DNA from: Arenimonas malthae CC-JY-1
GTDB lineage: Bacteria > Pseudomonadota > Gammaproteobacteria > Xanthomonadales > Xanthomonadaceae
Direction of reading: 5' to 3'
DNA length: 32,997 nt
Assembly: GCF_000747075.1 (NCBI RefSeq)
Contig: NZ_AVCH01000148.1
Coordinates: forward strand, 1 to 32,997
Shown here: piece by piece, positions 7,969-16,416 of the stretch
Layout of the letters: the number at the start of each line of letters is the position of its first letter
Numbering within the stretch: position 1 is the first letter of the stretch
Translations under genes and position numbers: made by a program
The notes under the pieces: model-generated
Database searches by the model: none
What the model was told of the DNA's origin: nothing
What the model saw: the letters and a program-made list of their open reading frames with translations, nothing else

Positions 7969-9513
7969 ATGACCGATACCCCTCCGACTCCGCCCGATGG
8001 CGGCCAGTCCCTGGTCGAGCGCCTGCGCGCCGCCGCCGAACTGCTCGAAACCGTGGCGGCCGACAAGGCCGCGTTCGAGGCCCTGCCCGAGTCCGAGCAG
8101 AAGCGCCTGAAGGCCGCGGTGAACCGCTTCCACAACCCCGACCCGCTCGACCACCGCAAGCGCCGCCGCGAAGCCCGGCGCGAGCGCGTGCAGAAGAAGA
8201 ACGCCCACGACGACGCCGTGCTCAACGCCACCGGCATCCGCGAGCTGCGCAGCAAGCCGGTGTTCTCGACGCCGAACTACTTCCCGCCCGCGAAGGCGCC
8301 GGTGGACCAGATCACCGACGACCCCGCGCGCGAGACCATCGAGCCGCAGCACTGCTACGTGTGCAAGGAAAAGTACACGCGCATCCACCACTTCTACGAC
8401 CAGATGTGCCCGCCCTGCGCCGAGTTCAATTTCCACAAGCGCACCGAAACCGCCGACCTGCGTGGGCGCGTGGCGCTGCTCACCGGCGGCCGCGTCAAGA
8501 TCGGCTACCAGGCGGGCCTGAAGCTGCTGCGCGCCGGCGCCTCGCTGATCGTCACCACGCGCTTCCCGCGCGATTCCGCCGCGCGTTACGCCGAGGAGCC
8601 CGATTTCGAGGAGTGGGGCCACCGCCTCGAGGTGTTCGGCCTGGACCTGCGCCACACGCCCAGCGTGGAGGCCTTCTGCCAGACCCTGCTGGCCACCCGC
8701 GACCGGCTCGATTTCATCATCAACAACGCCTGCCAGACCGTGCGCCGCCCGCCGGCCTTCTACGCGCACATGATCGCCGGCGAAACCGCCGCGCACGCCG
8801 ACATGCCCCAGCACGTGCGCAAGCTGCTGGGCAGCTACGAAGGCCTGCGCGGCTACGACTTGGTGCCCGACGGCAACGCGCTGGCGCACGGCGCGCCGGC
8901 GCCGGGCATCGCGCGTTCGGCGGAGCTCTCGCAGGTGCCGCTGCTGGCGGAGGAACTGCTGGGCCAGCAGCACCTGTTCCCCGAGGGCCGCCTGGACCAG
9001 GACCTGCAGCAGGTGGACCTGCGCGGCCGCAATTCCTGGCGCCTGCAGATGCACGAGGTGCCGTCGGTGGAACTGCTGGAGGTGCAGCTGGTGAACGCCG
9101 TGGCGCCCTTCATCATCAACGCGCGCCTGAAGCCGCTGATGCTGCGCACGCCCGAACGCGACAAGCACATCGTCAACGTCTCGGCGATGGAGGGGCAGTT
9201 CTACCGCAACTTCAAGACCACCCGGCACCCGCACACCAACATGGCCAAGGCGGCGCTGAACATGATGACGCGCACCTCGGCCGCCGATTACCACGGCGAC
9301 GGCATCCACATGAACGCGGTGGACACCGGCTGGGTGACCGACGAAGACCCGGTGGAGATCGCAGCGCGCAAGACGAAGGAAGAACGCTTCCACCCGCCGC
9401 TGGACATCGTCGACGGCGCGGCGCGCATCGTCGATCCCATCATCGACGGCTTCAACACCGGGCACCATGTCTGGGGCCAGTTCCTCAAGGACTACCGCCC
9501 CACCGACTGGTAA
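7969..9513 (+). CDS. Atypical short-chain dehydrogenase/reductase with N-terminal four-cysteine module
   Basis: A 514-residue protein whose C-terminal two thirds is a Rossmann SDR fold. Residues 1-120 are charged and helical. Then comes a C-X2-C-X14-C-X2-C module (C129, C132, C147, C150), probably binding zinc. The nucleotide loop is TGGRVKIGY at 172-180: the usual TGxxxGxG has Lys in place of the second Gly. DFIINNACQTVRRP resembles the SDR NNAG motif. NVSAMEG supplies a serine at 405, but the canonical YxxxK position reads T423-x3-K427, so the catalytic tyrosine is absent there. About 120 residues are inserted between the NNA motif and the serine. ATG 7969 is taken because an upstream TTG start at 7954 adds only five residues. 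Substrate is unknown; it may not be a conventional oxidoreductase. Confidence 0.8.
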   Translation: MTDTPPTPPDGGQSLVERLRAAAELLETVAADKAAFEALPESEQKRLKAAVNRFHNPDPLDHRKRRREARRERVQKKNAHDDAVLNATGIRELRSKPVFSTPNYFPPAKAPVDQITDDPARETIEPQHCYVCKEKYTRIHHFYDQMCPPCAEFNFHKRTETADLRGRVALLTGGRVKIGYQAGLKLLRAGASLIVTTRFPRDSAARYAEEPDFEEWGHRLEVFGLDLRHTPSVEAFCQTLLATRDRLDFIINNACQTVRRPPAFYAHMIAGETAAHADMPQHVRKLLGSYEGLRGYDLVPDGNALAHGAPAPGIARSAELSQVPLLAEELLGQQHLFPEGRLDQDLQQVDLRGRNSWRLQMHEVPSVELLEVQLVNAVAPFIINARLKPLMLRTPERDKHIVNVSAMEGQFYRNFKTTRHPHTNMAKAALNMMTRTSAADYHGDGIHMNAVDTGWVTDEDPVEIAARKTKEERFHPPLDIVDGAARIVDPIIDGFNTGHHVWGQFLKDYRPTDW

Positions 9514-9521
9514 GACCGAGC

Positions 9522-9593
9522 CCCTGTAGGAGCGGCTTCAGCCGCGACCGCCTTTCGCGAAGAGCGGTCGCGGCTGAAGCCGCTCCTACAGGG
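9522..9593. repeat. REP/BIME-like perfect inverted repeat
   Basis: Two perfectly complementary 30-base arms (9522-9551 and 9564-9593) surround a 12-base loop that itself contains TTCGCGAA. The arm core TGTAGGAGCGGCTTCAGC resembles the dispersed REP palindromes of Xanthomonadaceae and pseudomonads. It lies between convergent genes, eight bases after the SDR stop, so it could serve as a bidirectional terminator. The right arm supplies the stop codon (9586-9588) of the gene on the minus strand. Confidence 0.85.
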
Positions 9594-9885
9594 ATGCCTT
9601 CGTGGGCAGGACCAGCCAGCCCTGGCTGTAGAACAGCATGTACAAGCCCACGCGCAGCGCCAGCAGGGCGAACAGCGCGTACCAGCCCAGGTGCGAATGC
9701 GGCACCACGCGGCCCAGGGTGGCGCGCAGCGGCGCCAGTACCGGCCACAGCGCCCAGGTGAACAGCCGGTAGACCGGGTTGCGCATCGGGTCGCCGGGGA
9801 TCATCACGCGCAGCAGGCCGCGGCCCACTAGGGTCCACATCAGCACGGCCAGCAGGTATTGCAGCAGGGTGTAGGCGGTCAGCAT
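9586..9885 (-). CDS. Small integral membrane protein, uncharacterised (weakly YggT-like)
   Basis: A 99-residue protein with two or three hydrophobic segments: residues 5-25 (LLQYLLAVLMWTLVGRGLL), 40-55, and 66-88 (LGWYALFALLALRVGLYML). A central NPVYRLFTWALWPVLAPLR stretch is faintly like the amphipathic loop of YggT-family proteins, but I do not recognise it firmly. No strong ribosome site precedes the ATG. The last codons (A-S-L-stop) lie inside the right arm of the REP-like inverted repeat, so the C-terminus was probably set by the repeat's insertion. Function unknown. Confidence 0.65.
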   Translation of the reverse strand: MLTAYTLLQYLLAVLMWTLVGRGLLRVMIPGDPMRNPVYRLFTWALWPVLAPLRATLGRVVPHSHLGWYALFALLALRVGLYMLFYSQGWLVLPTKASL

Positions 9886-9908
9886 GGCCTGATTCTAGCG
9901 AAGGTCAG

Positions 9909-9941
9909 AAAAAAGGCGCCGGTGCTGGGGGCACCGGCGCC
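9909..9941 (-). terminator. Rho-independent terminator of the porin/symporter operon
   Basis: Read on the minus strand this is an 11-bp perfect stem (GGCGCCGGTGC / GCACCGGCGCC) with a CCCCA loop, followed directly by TTTTTT. It lies 43 bases after the symporter stop and is the clearest intrinsic terminator in the window. Confidence 0.92.
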
Positions 9942-9984
9942 GCGGAAGCCGCGCCCTTCGGGGAGGAAGGACGCGGCGGGCCGA

Positions 9985-11757
9985 TCAGCCCTTGGCCAGT
10001 CGCGGGTAACGCAGGTCCTCGACCATGTCCTTGACCTCCTGCGACGGCTCCTTGGTGAGCAGGCTCACCACGACGATGGTGATGAAACCGAGCGGGATGC
10101 CGAAGATGCCGGCGGAAACGTCCTTGATGCCGAACCACGGGGTCATGCCCAGGAACTTCACGTTGATCAGGTAGTACAACGTGAGGCCGAAGCCGACCAG
10201 CATGCCGGCCACCGCGCCGGCGCGGTTCGCGCGCTTCCAGAAGATGCCCAGCACCAGCGCGGGGAAGAACGCCGCCGCCGCGATCGAGAACGCCCAGGCC
10301 ACGATCGACAGGATGGTCGCCGGTGCGTTCGAAGCCGCGTAGGCCGCGATGGCCGCCACGCCCAGCAGCAGCACGCGGGCCACCGTGAGGCGCTTCTTGG
10401 CCGACGCGTTCGGGTTGACCATCTTGTAGTACACGTCGTGCGAGAGCGCGTTGGAGATCGTCAGCAGCAGGCCGTCGGCCGTCGACAGCGCCGCCGCCAG
10501 GCCACCCGCGGCCACCAGGCCGGCGATGACGTAGGGCAGGCCGGCGATTTCCGGCGTGGCCAGCACGATCGCGTCGGCGTTGAGCACCAGCTCGGCCAGC
10601 TGCAGGATGCCGTCGCCGTTGCCGTTCGCCGTGCAGCCCTTCACCACCGTCATCGCGTCCACCGCGTCGCAGATGGACACCAGGCCCACCTGCGACCACG
10701 AGGCCACCCACGCCGGGAGCGTGGCGATGGACTGCCCGATCACGTTGGAATAGACCTCGAGCTTGGCGAAGGCCGCATAGGCCGGCGCGGTGAAGTAGAG
10801 CAGGAAGATGAAGAACAGGCTCCAGCCCACCGACTTGCGTGCTTCCTTGACGCTGGGGGTGGTGAAGAAGCGCATCAGAATGTGCGGCAGCGCGGCCGTA
10901 CCCACCATCAGGCAGAACGTCAGGGCCATGAAGTTGACCATGTCGTTCTTGACGAAGGGCGTGGCGTGGCCGGCGGTGACGCCGAGCTGCTGCTCGAGCG
11001 CGCCGATCTGCTGCAGCACTTCGCCGTAGGCCAGCTGCGGCACCGGGTTGCCGGTGACCTTGATCGACAGCCAGACCACGGGCACCAGGTAGGCGATGAT
11101 CAGGATGATGTACTGGGCCACCTGGGTCCAGGTCACCGCGCGCATGCCGCCCAGCAGCGAGCACACCAGCACGCCGATCAGGCCCACCCAGACGCCGGTG
11201 GCCAGGTCGATGCCCAGGAAGCGGCTGGTGATGATGCCGGCGCCGTAGATCTGCGCGATCACGTAGGTGAAGCTGGCCGTGATGGCGCAGATGATGCCGA
11301 TGGTGCGCGGCAGGTTGCCGCCGTAGCGCGTGCCCAGGAAGTCCGGGATGGTGTACTGGCCGAACTTGCGCAGGTACGGCGCCAGGAACAGCGCCACCAG
11401 CACGTAGCCGCCGGTCCAGCCCATCACGAAGGCCAGGCCGTCGTAACCCTGCGCGTACAGGGTGCCCGCCATGCCGATGAAGCTGGCCGCGGACATCCAG
11501 TCGGCGCCGGTGGCCATGCCGTTGTAGAGCGCGGGCACGCGGCGGCCGGCGACGTAGTACTCGTCGGTCTCCGCCGTGCGGCTCATGATGCCGATCATCG
11601 CGTACAGGCCTATGGTGGCGGCCATGAACACGTAACCGATCCAGGCGTTGGGCATGCCCAGCTGCTCGCCGATGGCGAGCGCGATGACGAAGGCGATGAA
11701 GCCCCCGGTGTACATGCCGTAGATCTTGGGAAGTCGGCTTACGAAATCACCGGACAT
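9985..11757 (-). CDS. Sodium:solute symporter, large subunit (VC_2705-type, acetate-associated)
   Basis: A 590-residue, roughly 13-TM SSS-family transporter, probably importing acetate or a related short carboxylate with sodium. Family features include the early TAETDEYYVAGRRVP loop, the GADWMSAASFIGMAG helix near residue 90, and SICDAVDAMTVVKG in an extracytoplasmic loop. The C-terminal tail is KEPSQEVKDMVEDLRYPR. The pairing with a DUF4212 small protein directly upstream is diagnostic of the VC_2705 subfamily. The ATG lies three bases after the DUF4212 stop and is preceded by GGAGGG, indicating tight coupling. Acetate as substrate is inferred from the divergent acs gene and the CrbR/CrbS context; lactate or propionate remain possible. 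Confidence 0.92.
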   Translation of the reverse strand: MSGDFVSRLPKIYGMYTGGFIAFVIALAIGEQLGMPNAWIGYVFMAATIGLYAMIGIMSRTAETDEYYVAGRRVPALYNGMATGADWMSAASFIGMAGTLYAQGYDGLAFVMGWTGGYVLVALFLAPYLRKFGQYTIPDFLGTRYGGNLPRTIGIICAITASFTYVIAQIYGAGIITSRFLGIDLATGVWVGLIGVLVCSLLGGMRAVTWTQVAQYIILIIAYLVPVVWLSIKVTGNPVPQLAYGEVLQQIGALEQQLGVTAGHATPFVKNDMVNFMALTFCLMVGTAALPHILMRFFTTPSVKEARKSVGWSLFFIFLLYFTAPAYAAFAKLEVYSNVIGQSIATLPAWVASWSQVGLVSICDAVDAMTVVKGCTANGNGDGILQLAELVLNADAIVLATPEIAGLPYVIAGLVAAGGLAAALSTADGLLLTISNALSHDVYYKMVNPNASAKKRLTVARVLLLGVAAIAAYAASNAPATILSIVAWAFSIAAAAFFPALVLGIFWKRANRAGAVAGMLVGFGLTLYYLINVKFLGMTPWFGIKDVSAGIFGIPLGFITIVVVSLLTKEPSQEVKDMVEDLRYPRLAKG

Positions 11758-11760
11758 GGG

Positions 11761-12030
11761 TCAGCCCTCCTCGGCCACGCCGAATTCGCGGTCCAGCCTG
11801 TTCATGTACCAGGCGTAGAACACGATCAGCACCACGTAGACGACAAGCGCCCCCTGCGCGCCCATGTAGAAGGCGAAGGGGAAGCCAAGGAAAGTGAACT
11901 CGTTCAGCGGAATCGCGAAGAAGATCAACACGTAGGTCACGACGAACCAGATCGACAGCAGGATCGCCGTGATCCGGAGCGTGCGGCGCCAGTACTCCTT
12001 GCGCCGCTCTTCGGTAATTGGACTGGTCAT
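11761..12030 (-). CDS. DUF4212 protein, small subunit of sodium:solute symporter
   Basis: An 89-residue membrane protein with two transmembrane helices, residues 18-42 (ITAILLSIWFVVTYVLIFFA) and 50-76 (FPFAFYMGAQGALVVYVVLI). The N-terminus ERRKEYWRRTLR and the tail YMNRLDREFGV are typical of the DUF4212 (Na_symport_sm) family, which always sits next to the large SSS subunit. The ATG has GGGAGG ten bases upstream; extensions toward 12108 would overlap the porin gene and look non-coding. It lies 25 bases after the porin stop. The role is presumed to be an accessory subunit of the symporter. Confidence 0.92.
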   Translation of the reverse strand: MTSPITEERRKEYWRRTLRITAILLSIWFVVTYVLIFFAIPLNEFTFLGFPFAFYMGAQGALVVYVVLIVFYAWYMNRLDREFGVAEEG

Positions 12031-12055
12031 ATTTATCTGGCCTCCCGGCGCAGGG

Positions 12056-13390
12056 TCAGAAGCTGTACTTGACGTGCATGTGCAGGCGGCGGAGGTCGCC
12101 GTCGGCACCGCTCTCGATTTCGCGGTTGCCCCAGATCAGCTCGGCGCCGATGTCCACCTTGGGCAGCGGCGAGTAGATCAGGTTGGCGTGGAACGACCGC
12201 GCCGATTCGGTGACGGCCAGCCCGGTCAGCAGCGGGTTGTTGTCGAACTGCGCCATCGAATAGAACACGTTGCCGCGCAGCTTCGGGCTGAAGGCGTGGC
12301 GCCAGGCGATGAAGCCGCCGTAGCCGTCGAGCGCGTCGAGCGAGCCGTCGGCGGCCACCATGGCGTCCGGGCCCAGGCCCAGGCCGAGGTAGCGGCCGAT
12401 GCCGCTGCCGGCGCTGGCCATGTAGCGGATGTCGTCGTTGGGGCCGAGGTTCCACTTGCCCGAGACGCTGAGCGCGAAGCCGGTGTCGCTTTCGCTGGTG
12501 CTGGCGGTTTCCACCTTCAGCTGGCGCACCAGGCCCGCGACGGTGAAGTGGCCCCAGTCGGCCTTGTGCAGCCAGCGCAGGGTCAGGTCGGGCACCGAAT
12601 TGTCGTCGCTGGAGCCGCGCGCGCCGTTGAGGTAGCCGGTGAACGTGGTCTCCGGGTTCTCCAGCGAGGCCGAGAACGCGCCGTTGGTGTAACGCAGCTG
12701 GGCCTGGCGCACGAAGATGGTGCCTTCGGTCGGGCCGATGAAGTCCACCGCGTCGGGTAGCGCCGCCACGTCCTGGAAGTTCGACCAGGTCTGGCCGGCC
12801 AGCCACCGGTCCCAGGCCACGTAGGCGTGGCGGATGGTGACGCCGTAGGTGTTGGTGGCCACTTCGTTGCCGAGCGCGCCGCCGAACAGGTCCATCTCGA
12901 GGTAGGCCTTGAGCTTGTGGCCGTCGAGGTCGGTGTCGGCGCCGAACCACACGCGCGAGAACTGCGCGTGGGCGTCGAAGTCGGGCGACTCCTCGTCCAC
13001 GCCGCCCACCGGCGTCGCGCTGGGCAGGTAGAACAGGCGGCCGGCCGAGCTGTCGGCGATCTCGCCGTCGCTGGTGTCGGTCATCATGGCGTCGAGCTTG
13101 ATGAAGCCGCCGAAGCTGAAGCGCGTGCCGGGGTTGGCGCCCGGCATGATCGCCGTCGCCTGGATCGGCTGCGCGGGCGGCGCCGGTTTCGCGGCCTGGG
13201 CCGCGGCGGCCGCGGCTTTCTGCGCCTCGAGCTCCGACTTGAGCGCGCCCACCATCTGCTCGAGCTGCGCGATGCGCGCCTCGAGGTCCTGCGCGCCGGC
13301 GTCCTGCGCCAGCGCCTGGCCCGGCGCCGCGATCGCCAGCAGCAGGGCGAGCGACAGCGTGGACCGTTGTCTAAGGTTGAATCGGTTCAT
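12056..13390 (-). CDS. DcaP-like outer-membrane porin
   Basis: A 444-residue outer-membrane protein. The signal peptide is residues 1-28 (SLALLLAIAAPGQALA). A short coiled coil follows (DLEARIAQLEQMVGALKSEL, about 33-55) and an Ala/Pro-rich linker, then a beta-barrel from about 88 (FSFGGFIKLDAM) with alternating aromatic strands. The chain ends in KYSF, a C-terminal phenylalanine suitable for BAM recognition. A coiled coil before the barrel is the DcaP/trimeric porin layout. GGGGAAGG precedes the ATG. As first gene of the porin-DUF4212-symporter operon and divergent from acs, it probably brings acetate or related acids through the outer membrane; that substrate is inference. Confidence 0.88.
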   Translation of the reverse strand: MNRFNLRQRSTLSLALLLAIAAPGQALAQDAGAQDLEARIAQLEQMVGALKSELEAQKAAAAAAQAAKPAPPAQPIQATAIMPGANPGTRFSFGGFIKLDAMMTDTSDGEIADSSAGRLFYLPSATPVGGVDEESPDFDAHAQFSRVWFGADTDLDGHKLKAYLEMDLFGGALGNEVATNTYGVTIRHAYVAWDRWLAGQTWSNFQDVAALPDAVDFIGPTEGTIFVRQAQLRYTNGAFSASLENPETTFTGYLNGARGSSDDNSVPDLTLRWLHKADWGHFTVAGLVRQLKVETASTSESDTGFALSVSGKWNLGPNDDIRYMASAGSGIGRYLGLGLGPDAMVAADGSLDALDGYGGFIAWRHAFSPKLRGNVFYSMAQFDNNPLLTGLAVTESARSFHANLIYSPLPKVDIGAELIWGNREIESGADGDLRRLHMHVKYSF

Positions 13391-13491
13391 CCTTCCCCTC
13401 CCGGAATTCGGACCGTTGCCACGTTGGCCGGGCGAGTCTGTGGTGGCGCCGGGGCCCGGGCCATTACCCATTGGTCGAAGGCGGGGCGGGT

Positions 13492-13507
13492 TTAGACGAA
13501 GGTCTAA
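13492..13507. promoter_or_regulatory. Candidate CrbR operator in the acs/porin divergent promoter region
   Basis: TTAGAC-GAAG-GTCTAA is a perfect 6-4-6 inverted repeat in the 204-base gap between the porin and acs starts. A matching TTCGAC-CAAA-GTCGAA lies in the crbS/DUF294 gap. A CAGAAT at 13530-13535 is a possible -10 for acs, which would put the operator centre near -42, usual for a NarL-type activator. No good -10 was found for the porin side. A 6-bp hairpin (13570-13584) sits just before the acs ribosome site AGGAG. Confidence 0.55.
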
Positions 13508-13594
13508 TTGGGTGGCGGGGGAGCTGCCCCAGAATGAGCCGCAGGCGAGTAATCTTGTAATGAACCCGCGCGGCCACGGGCCGCAGGAGCCCCC

Positions 13595-15556
13595 ATGTCC
13601 GAGCGCATCATCCCCGTTCCCCCGGCCTTCGAGGCCGCCGCCGCCATCCGGCGCGCCGACTACGAGCGCGACTACGCCGCCTCCGTGCGCGACCCCGAGG
13701 CCTACTGGTCGAAGGTGGGCAAGCGCCTGCACTGGGACAAGCCCTACACCCGGGCCAAGGACACCAGCTACGACCTCAAGGACTTCCACATCCGCTGGTA
13801 CGCCGACGGCGAGCTCAACGTCAGCGTAAACTGCCTGGACCGCCACCTGGCCGAACGCGGCGACAAGGTGGCCATCCTGTGGGAAGCCGACGACCCGGCC
13901 ACGGAACCGCGCCGCATCACCTACCGCGAGCTGCACGGCATGGTCTGCCGCCTGGCCAACGCGCTCGAGTCGCTGGGCGTGGTGAAGGGCGACCGCATCA
14001 CGATCTACCTGCCCATGATCCCCGAGGCCGCGGTGGCCATGCTGGCCTGCGCCCGCATCGGCGCCATCCACTCGGTGGTGTTCGGCGGTTTTTCGCCCGA
14101 TTCCATCGCCAACCGCATCGCCGACTGCGCCAGCAAGCTGGTGATCACCGCCGACGAGGGCCTGCGCGGCGGCAAGACCATCCCGCTCAAGGCCAACGTG
14201 GACGAGGCCCTGCGCAAGCCCGGCACCAACACCGTGGAAACCGTGCTGGTGGTGCGCCACACCGGCGGCGGCGTGCCCATGCAGATGCCGCGCGACCGCT
14301 GGTACGACGCCGTGGTGGAAAGCCAGCCGGCCACGCATGCCGCCAGGCCGATGAACGCGGAAGACCCGCTGTTCATCCTCTACACCTCGGGCAGCACCGG
14401 CAAACCCAAGGGCGTGCTGCACACCAGCGGCGGCTACCTCACCTGGGCCAGCTACACGCACGAATGCGTGTTCGACCTGAAGGAAGACGACGTCTTCTGG
14501 TGCACCGCCGACGTGGGCTGGGTGACCGGCCACAGCTACGTGGTGTACGGCCCGCTGGCCAACGGCGCCACCTCGCTGATGTTCGAGGGCGTGCCCACCT
14601 ACCCCGACCCGGGCCGCTTCTGGGAAGTGTGCGACCGCCACCAGGTGACCATCTTCTACACCGCGCCCACCGCCATCCGCGCGCTGATGCGCGAGGGCGA
14701 CGCGCCGGTGAAGCGCAGCAAGCGCACGTCCATCCGCCTGCTGGGCACGGTGGGCGAGCCCATCAACCCCGAGGCCTGGGAGTGGTACAACCGCGTCGTC
14801 GGCGAAGAACGCTGCCCCATCGTCGACACCTGGTGGCAGACCGAAACCGGCGGCATCCTGATCTCGCCGCTGCCCGGCGCCGTGGCCACCAAGCCCGGCT
14901 CGGCCACGCTGCCCTTCTACGGCGTGCAGCCGGCGCTGGTGGACGCGGAGGGCCGCGTGCTCGAAGGCGCCACCGAAGGCAACCTGGTGCTGAAGGATTC
15001 CTGGCCGGGCCAGATGCGCAGCGTCTACGGCGACCACCAGCGCTTCATCGACACCTACTTCAAGACCTACCCCGGCATGTACTTCACCGGCGACGGCTGC
15101 CGCCGCGACGCCGACGGCTACTACTGGATCACCGGCCGCGTGGACGACGTGATCAACGTCTCCGGCCACCGCATGGGCACGGCCGAAGTGGAAAGCGCGC
15201 TGGTGGCGCACGCCGCCGTGGCCGAGGCCGCCGTGGTGGGCGCGCCGCACGACATCAAGGGCCAGGGCATCTATGCCTACGTCACGCTGAAGGCGGGCGT
15301 GGAGCCCACCGACGCGCTGCGCAAGGAGCTGGTGCAGCACGTGCGCCACGAGATCGGCCCCATCGCCGCGCCCGACTGGCTGCAGTGGGCGCCGGGCCTG
15401 CCCAAGACCCGCAGCGGCAAGATCATGCGGCGCATCCTGCGCAAGATCGCCGAGGCCGGCCCCGAGGGCGTGGACCGCGCCGGCCTGGGCGACACCTCCA
15501 CGCTGGCCGACCCGGGCGTGGTGGAGTCGCTGGTGCGCGAGCGGCAGGTGCGCTGA
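13595..15556 (+). CDS. acs: Acetyl-CoA synthetase (AMP-forming)
   Basis: A 653-residue enzyme converting acetate, ATP and CoA to acetyl-CoA, AMP and pyrophosphate; full family length. The adenylation motif [11 protein letters not shown] lies near residue 264. [22 protein letters not shown] and [16 protein letters not shown] follow in normal order. The C-terminal [15 protein letters not shown] carries the catalytic lysine at position 609, the residue known to be reversibly acetylated by Pat/CobB-type enzymes. AGGAG precedes the ATG by five bases. It is divergent from the porin/symporter operon and only two bases ahead of the response-regulator gene, consistent with an acetate-assimilation locus. 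Confidence 0.97.
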   Translation: MSERIIPVPPAFEAAAAIRRADYERDYAASVRDPEAYWSKVGKRLHWDKPYTRAKDTSYDLKDFHIRWYADGELNVSVNCLDRHLAERGDKVAILWEADDPATEPRRITYRELHGMVCRLANALESLGVVKGDRITIYLPMIPEAAVAMLACARIGAIHSVVFGGFSPDSIANRIADCASKLVITADEGLRGGKTIPLKANVDEALRKPGTNTVETVLVVRHTGGGVPMQMPRDRWYDAVVESQPATHAARPMNAEDPLFILYTSGSTGKPKGVLHTSGGYLTWASYTHECVFDLKEDDVFWCTADVGWVTGHSYVVYGPLANGATSLMFEGVPTYPDPGRFWEVCDRHQVTIFYTAPTAIRALMREGDAPVKRSKRTSIRLLGTVGEPINPEAWEWYNRVVGEERCPIVDTWWQTETGGILISPLPGAVATKPGSATLPFYGVQPALVDAEGRVLEGATEGNLVLKDSWPGQMRSVYGDHQRFIDTYFKTYPGMYFTGDGCRRDADGYYWITGRVDDVINVSGHRMGTAEVESALVAHAAVAEAAVVGAPHDIKGQGIYAYVTLKAGVEPTDALRKELVQHVRHEIGPIAAPDWLQWAPGLPKTRSGKIMRRILRKIAEAGPEGVDRAGLGDTSTLADPGVVESLVRERQVR

Positions 15557-15558
15557 GC

Positions 15559-16236
15559 GTGTCGCCCGCGCCCACCATCCTGGTCGCGGACGACCATCCG
15601 CTGTTCCGCGAGGCGCTCAAGGGCGCGGTGTCGAAGCTGCTGCCGCAGGCGCGGCTGGTGGAATCGGACAGCGCCGACGCGCTCTTCGCCAGCGCCGAGT
15701 CCCACCCCGAGGCCGACCTGTTGCTGCTCGACCTGAACATGCCCGGCGCGCACGGTTTCAGCGCGCTGGTGCACCTGCGGGCGGTGCAGCCGCAGCTGCC
15801 CATCGTGGTGGTGTCGGCGCGCGAAGAGCCCACGGTGGTGCGGCGCGCGCTGGAACACGGCGCCGCCGGCTTCATCCCGAAATCCTCCGACCCGGGCACC
15901 ATCCGCGAAGCCATCGCCACCGTGCTCGAAGGCGGCCAGTGGGCGCCGCCGCAGGCCGAAACCGCCGACGGCCTGCACCCCGAGGAAGCCCAGGTGGCGC
16001 GCCGCCTGGCCGAACTGACGCCGCAGCAGTTCCGAGTGCTCGGCATGCTGGGCAGCGGCCTGCTCAACAAGCAGATCGCCCACGCGCTCGGCGTTTCCGA
16101 AGCCACCGTGAAAGCCCACATGACCGCCATCCTGCGCAAGCTCGGCGCCAGCAACCGCACGCAAGCCGTGCTGATGGCGGGGCGGCTGGCCGTGGATCCC
16201 GGCAGCTTGCAGGCCGAAGGCGACGCCGGCGCCTGA
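15559..16236 (+). CDS. crbR: NarL/LuxR-type response regulator, CrbR-like acetate regulator
   Basis: A 225-residue two-domain response regulator. The receiver domain (about 5-125) has the acidic pair DDH near 11-13, the phospho-acceptor Asp58 in LLLLDLNMPG, and the lysine in FIPKSS near 112. The LuxR-type helix-turn-helix is at about 152-210 (LTPQQFRVLGML, NKQIAHALGVSEATVKAHM). It starts with GTG two bases after the acs stop, implying co-transcription and coupling. In Vibrio and Pseudomonas, CrbR-type regulators activate acs and are controlled by a symporter-fused kinase (CrbS); a CrbS-like gene lies 7 kb downstream but is interrupted. The symbol is assigned by context and domain type. Confidence 0.88.
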   Translation: MSPAPTILVADDHPLFREALKGAVSKLLPQARLVESDSADALFASAESHPEADLLLLDLNMPGAHGFSALVHLRAVQPQLPIVVVSAREEPTVVRRALEHGAAGFIPKSSDPGTIREAIATVLEGGQWAPPQAETADGLHPEEAQVARRLAELTPQQFRVLGMLGSGLLNKQIAHALGVSEATVKAHMTAILRKLGASNRTQAVLMAGRLAVDPGSLQAEGDAGA

Positions 16237-16240
16237 GTCC

Positions 16241-16258
16241 GGCGGCCAAGCTGCCGCC
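16241..16258 (+). terminator. Weak hairpin after crbR
   Basis: GGCGGC and GCCGCC arms with a six-base loop lie four bases after the crbR stop, followed at a short distance by AATCTTTCCC. The stem is short and the T-run poor, so this is a tentative terminator. Confidence 0.35.
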
Positions 16259-16416
16259 CGGTGAATCTTTCCCGCCGCCATTTCGGGGGCCGGCTGATTC
16301 GACCGGCATGGCGTCCTGTGCCATCCTCGGCCTGCCGGGCCCGCCCCGCCTGCTGTCCAGACGCCCCCACGGCAGGTCCTGCACATCCCCCGTCCAAAGA
16401 CGAGAGGAACCTGCAG

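Noticed and set aside
13513-13527. Sigma-54 promoter (TGGC-N8-TGC) before acs
   Set aside because: The GG-N10-GC spacing fits, but the region is so G-rich that this is weak, and a NarL-type regulator does not work with sigma-54.
12056-15349. 1097-codon minus-strand frame joining the porin to the antisense of acs
   Set aside because: Only the part from ATG 13390 is porin, with its own ribosome site and signal peptide; the rest is the shadow of acs.
16261-16416. Extended N-terminus of the alpha-lytic-type protease
   Set aside because: The ATG at 16417 has a good ribosome site and gives a proper signal peptide; the extension would destroy it.
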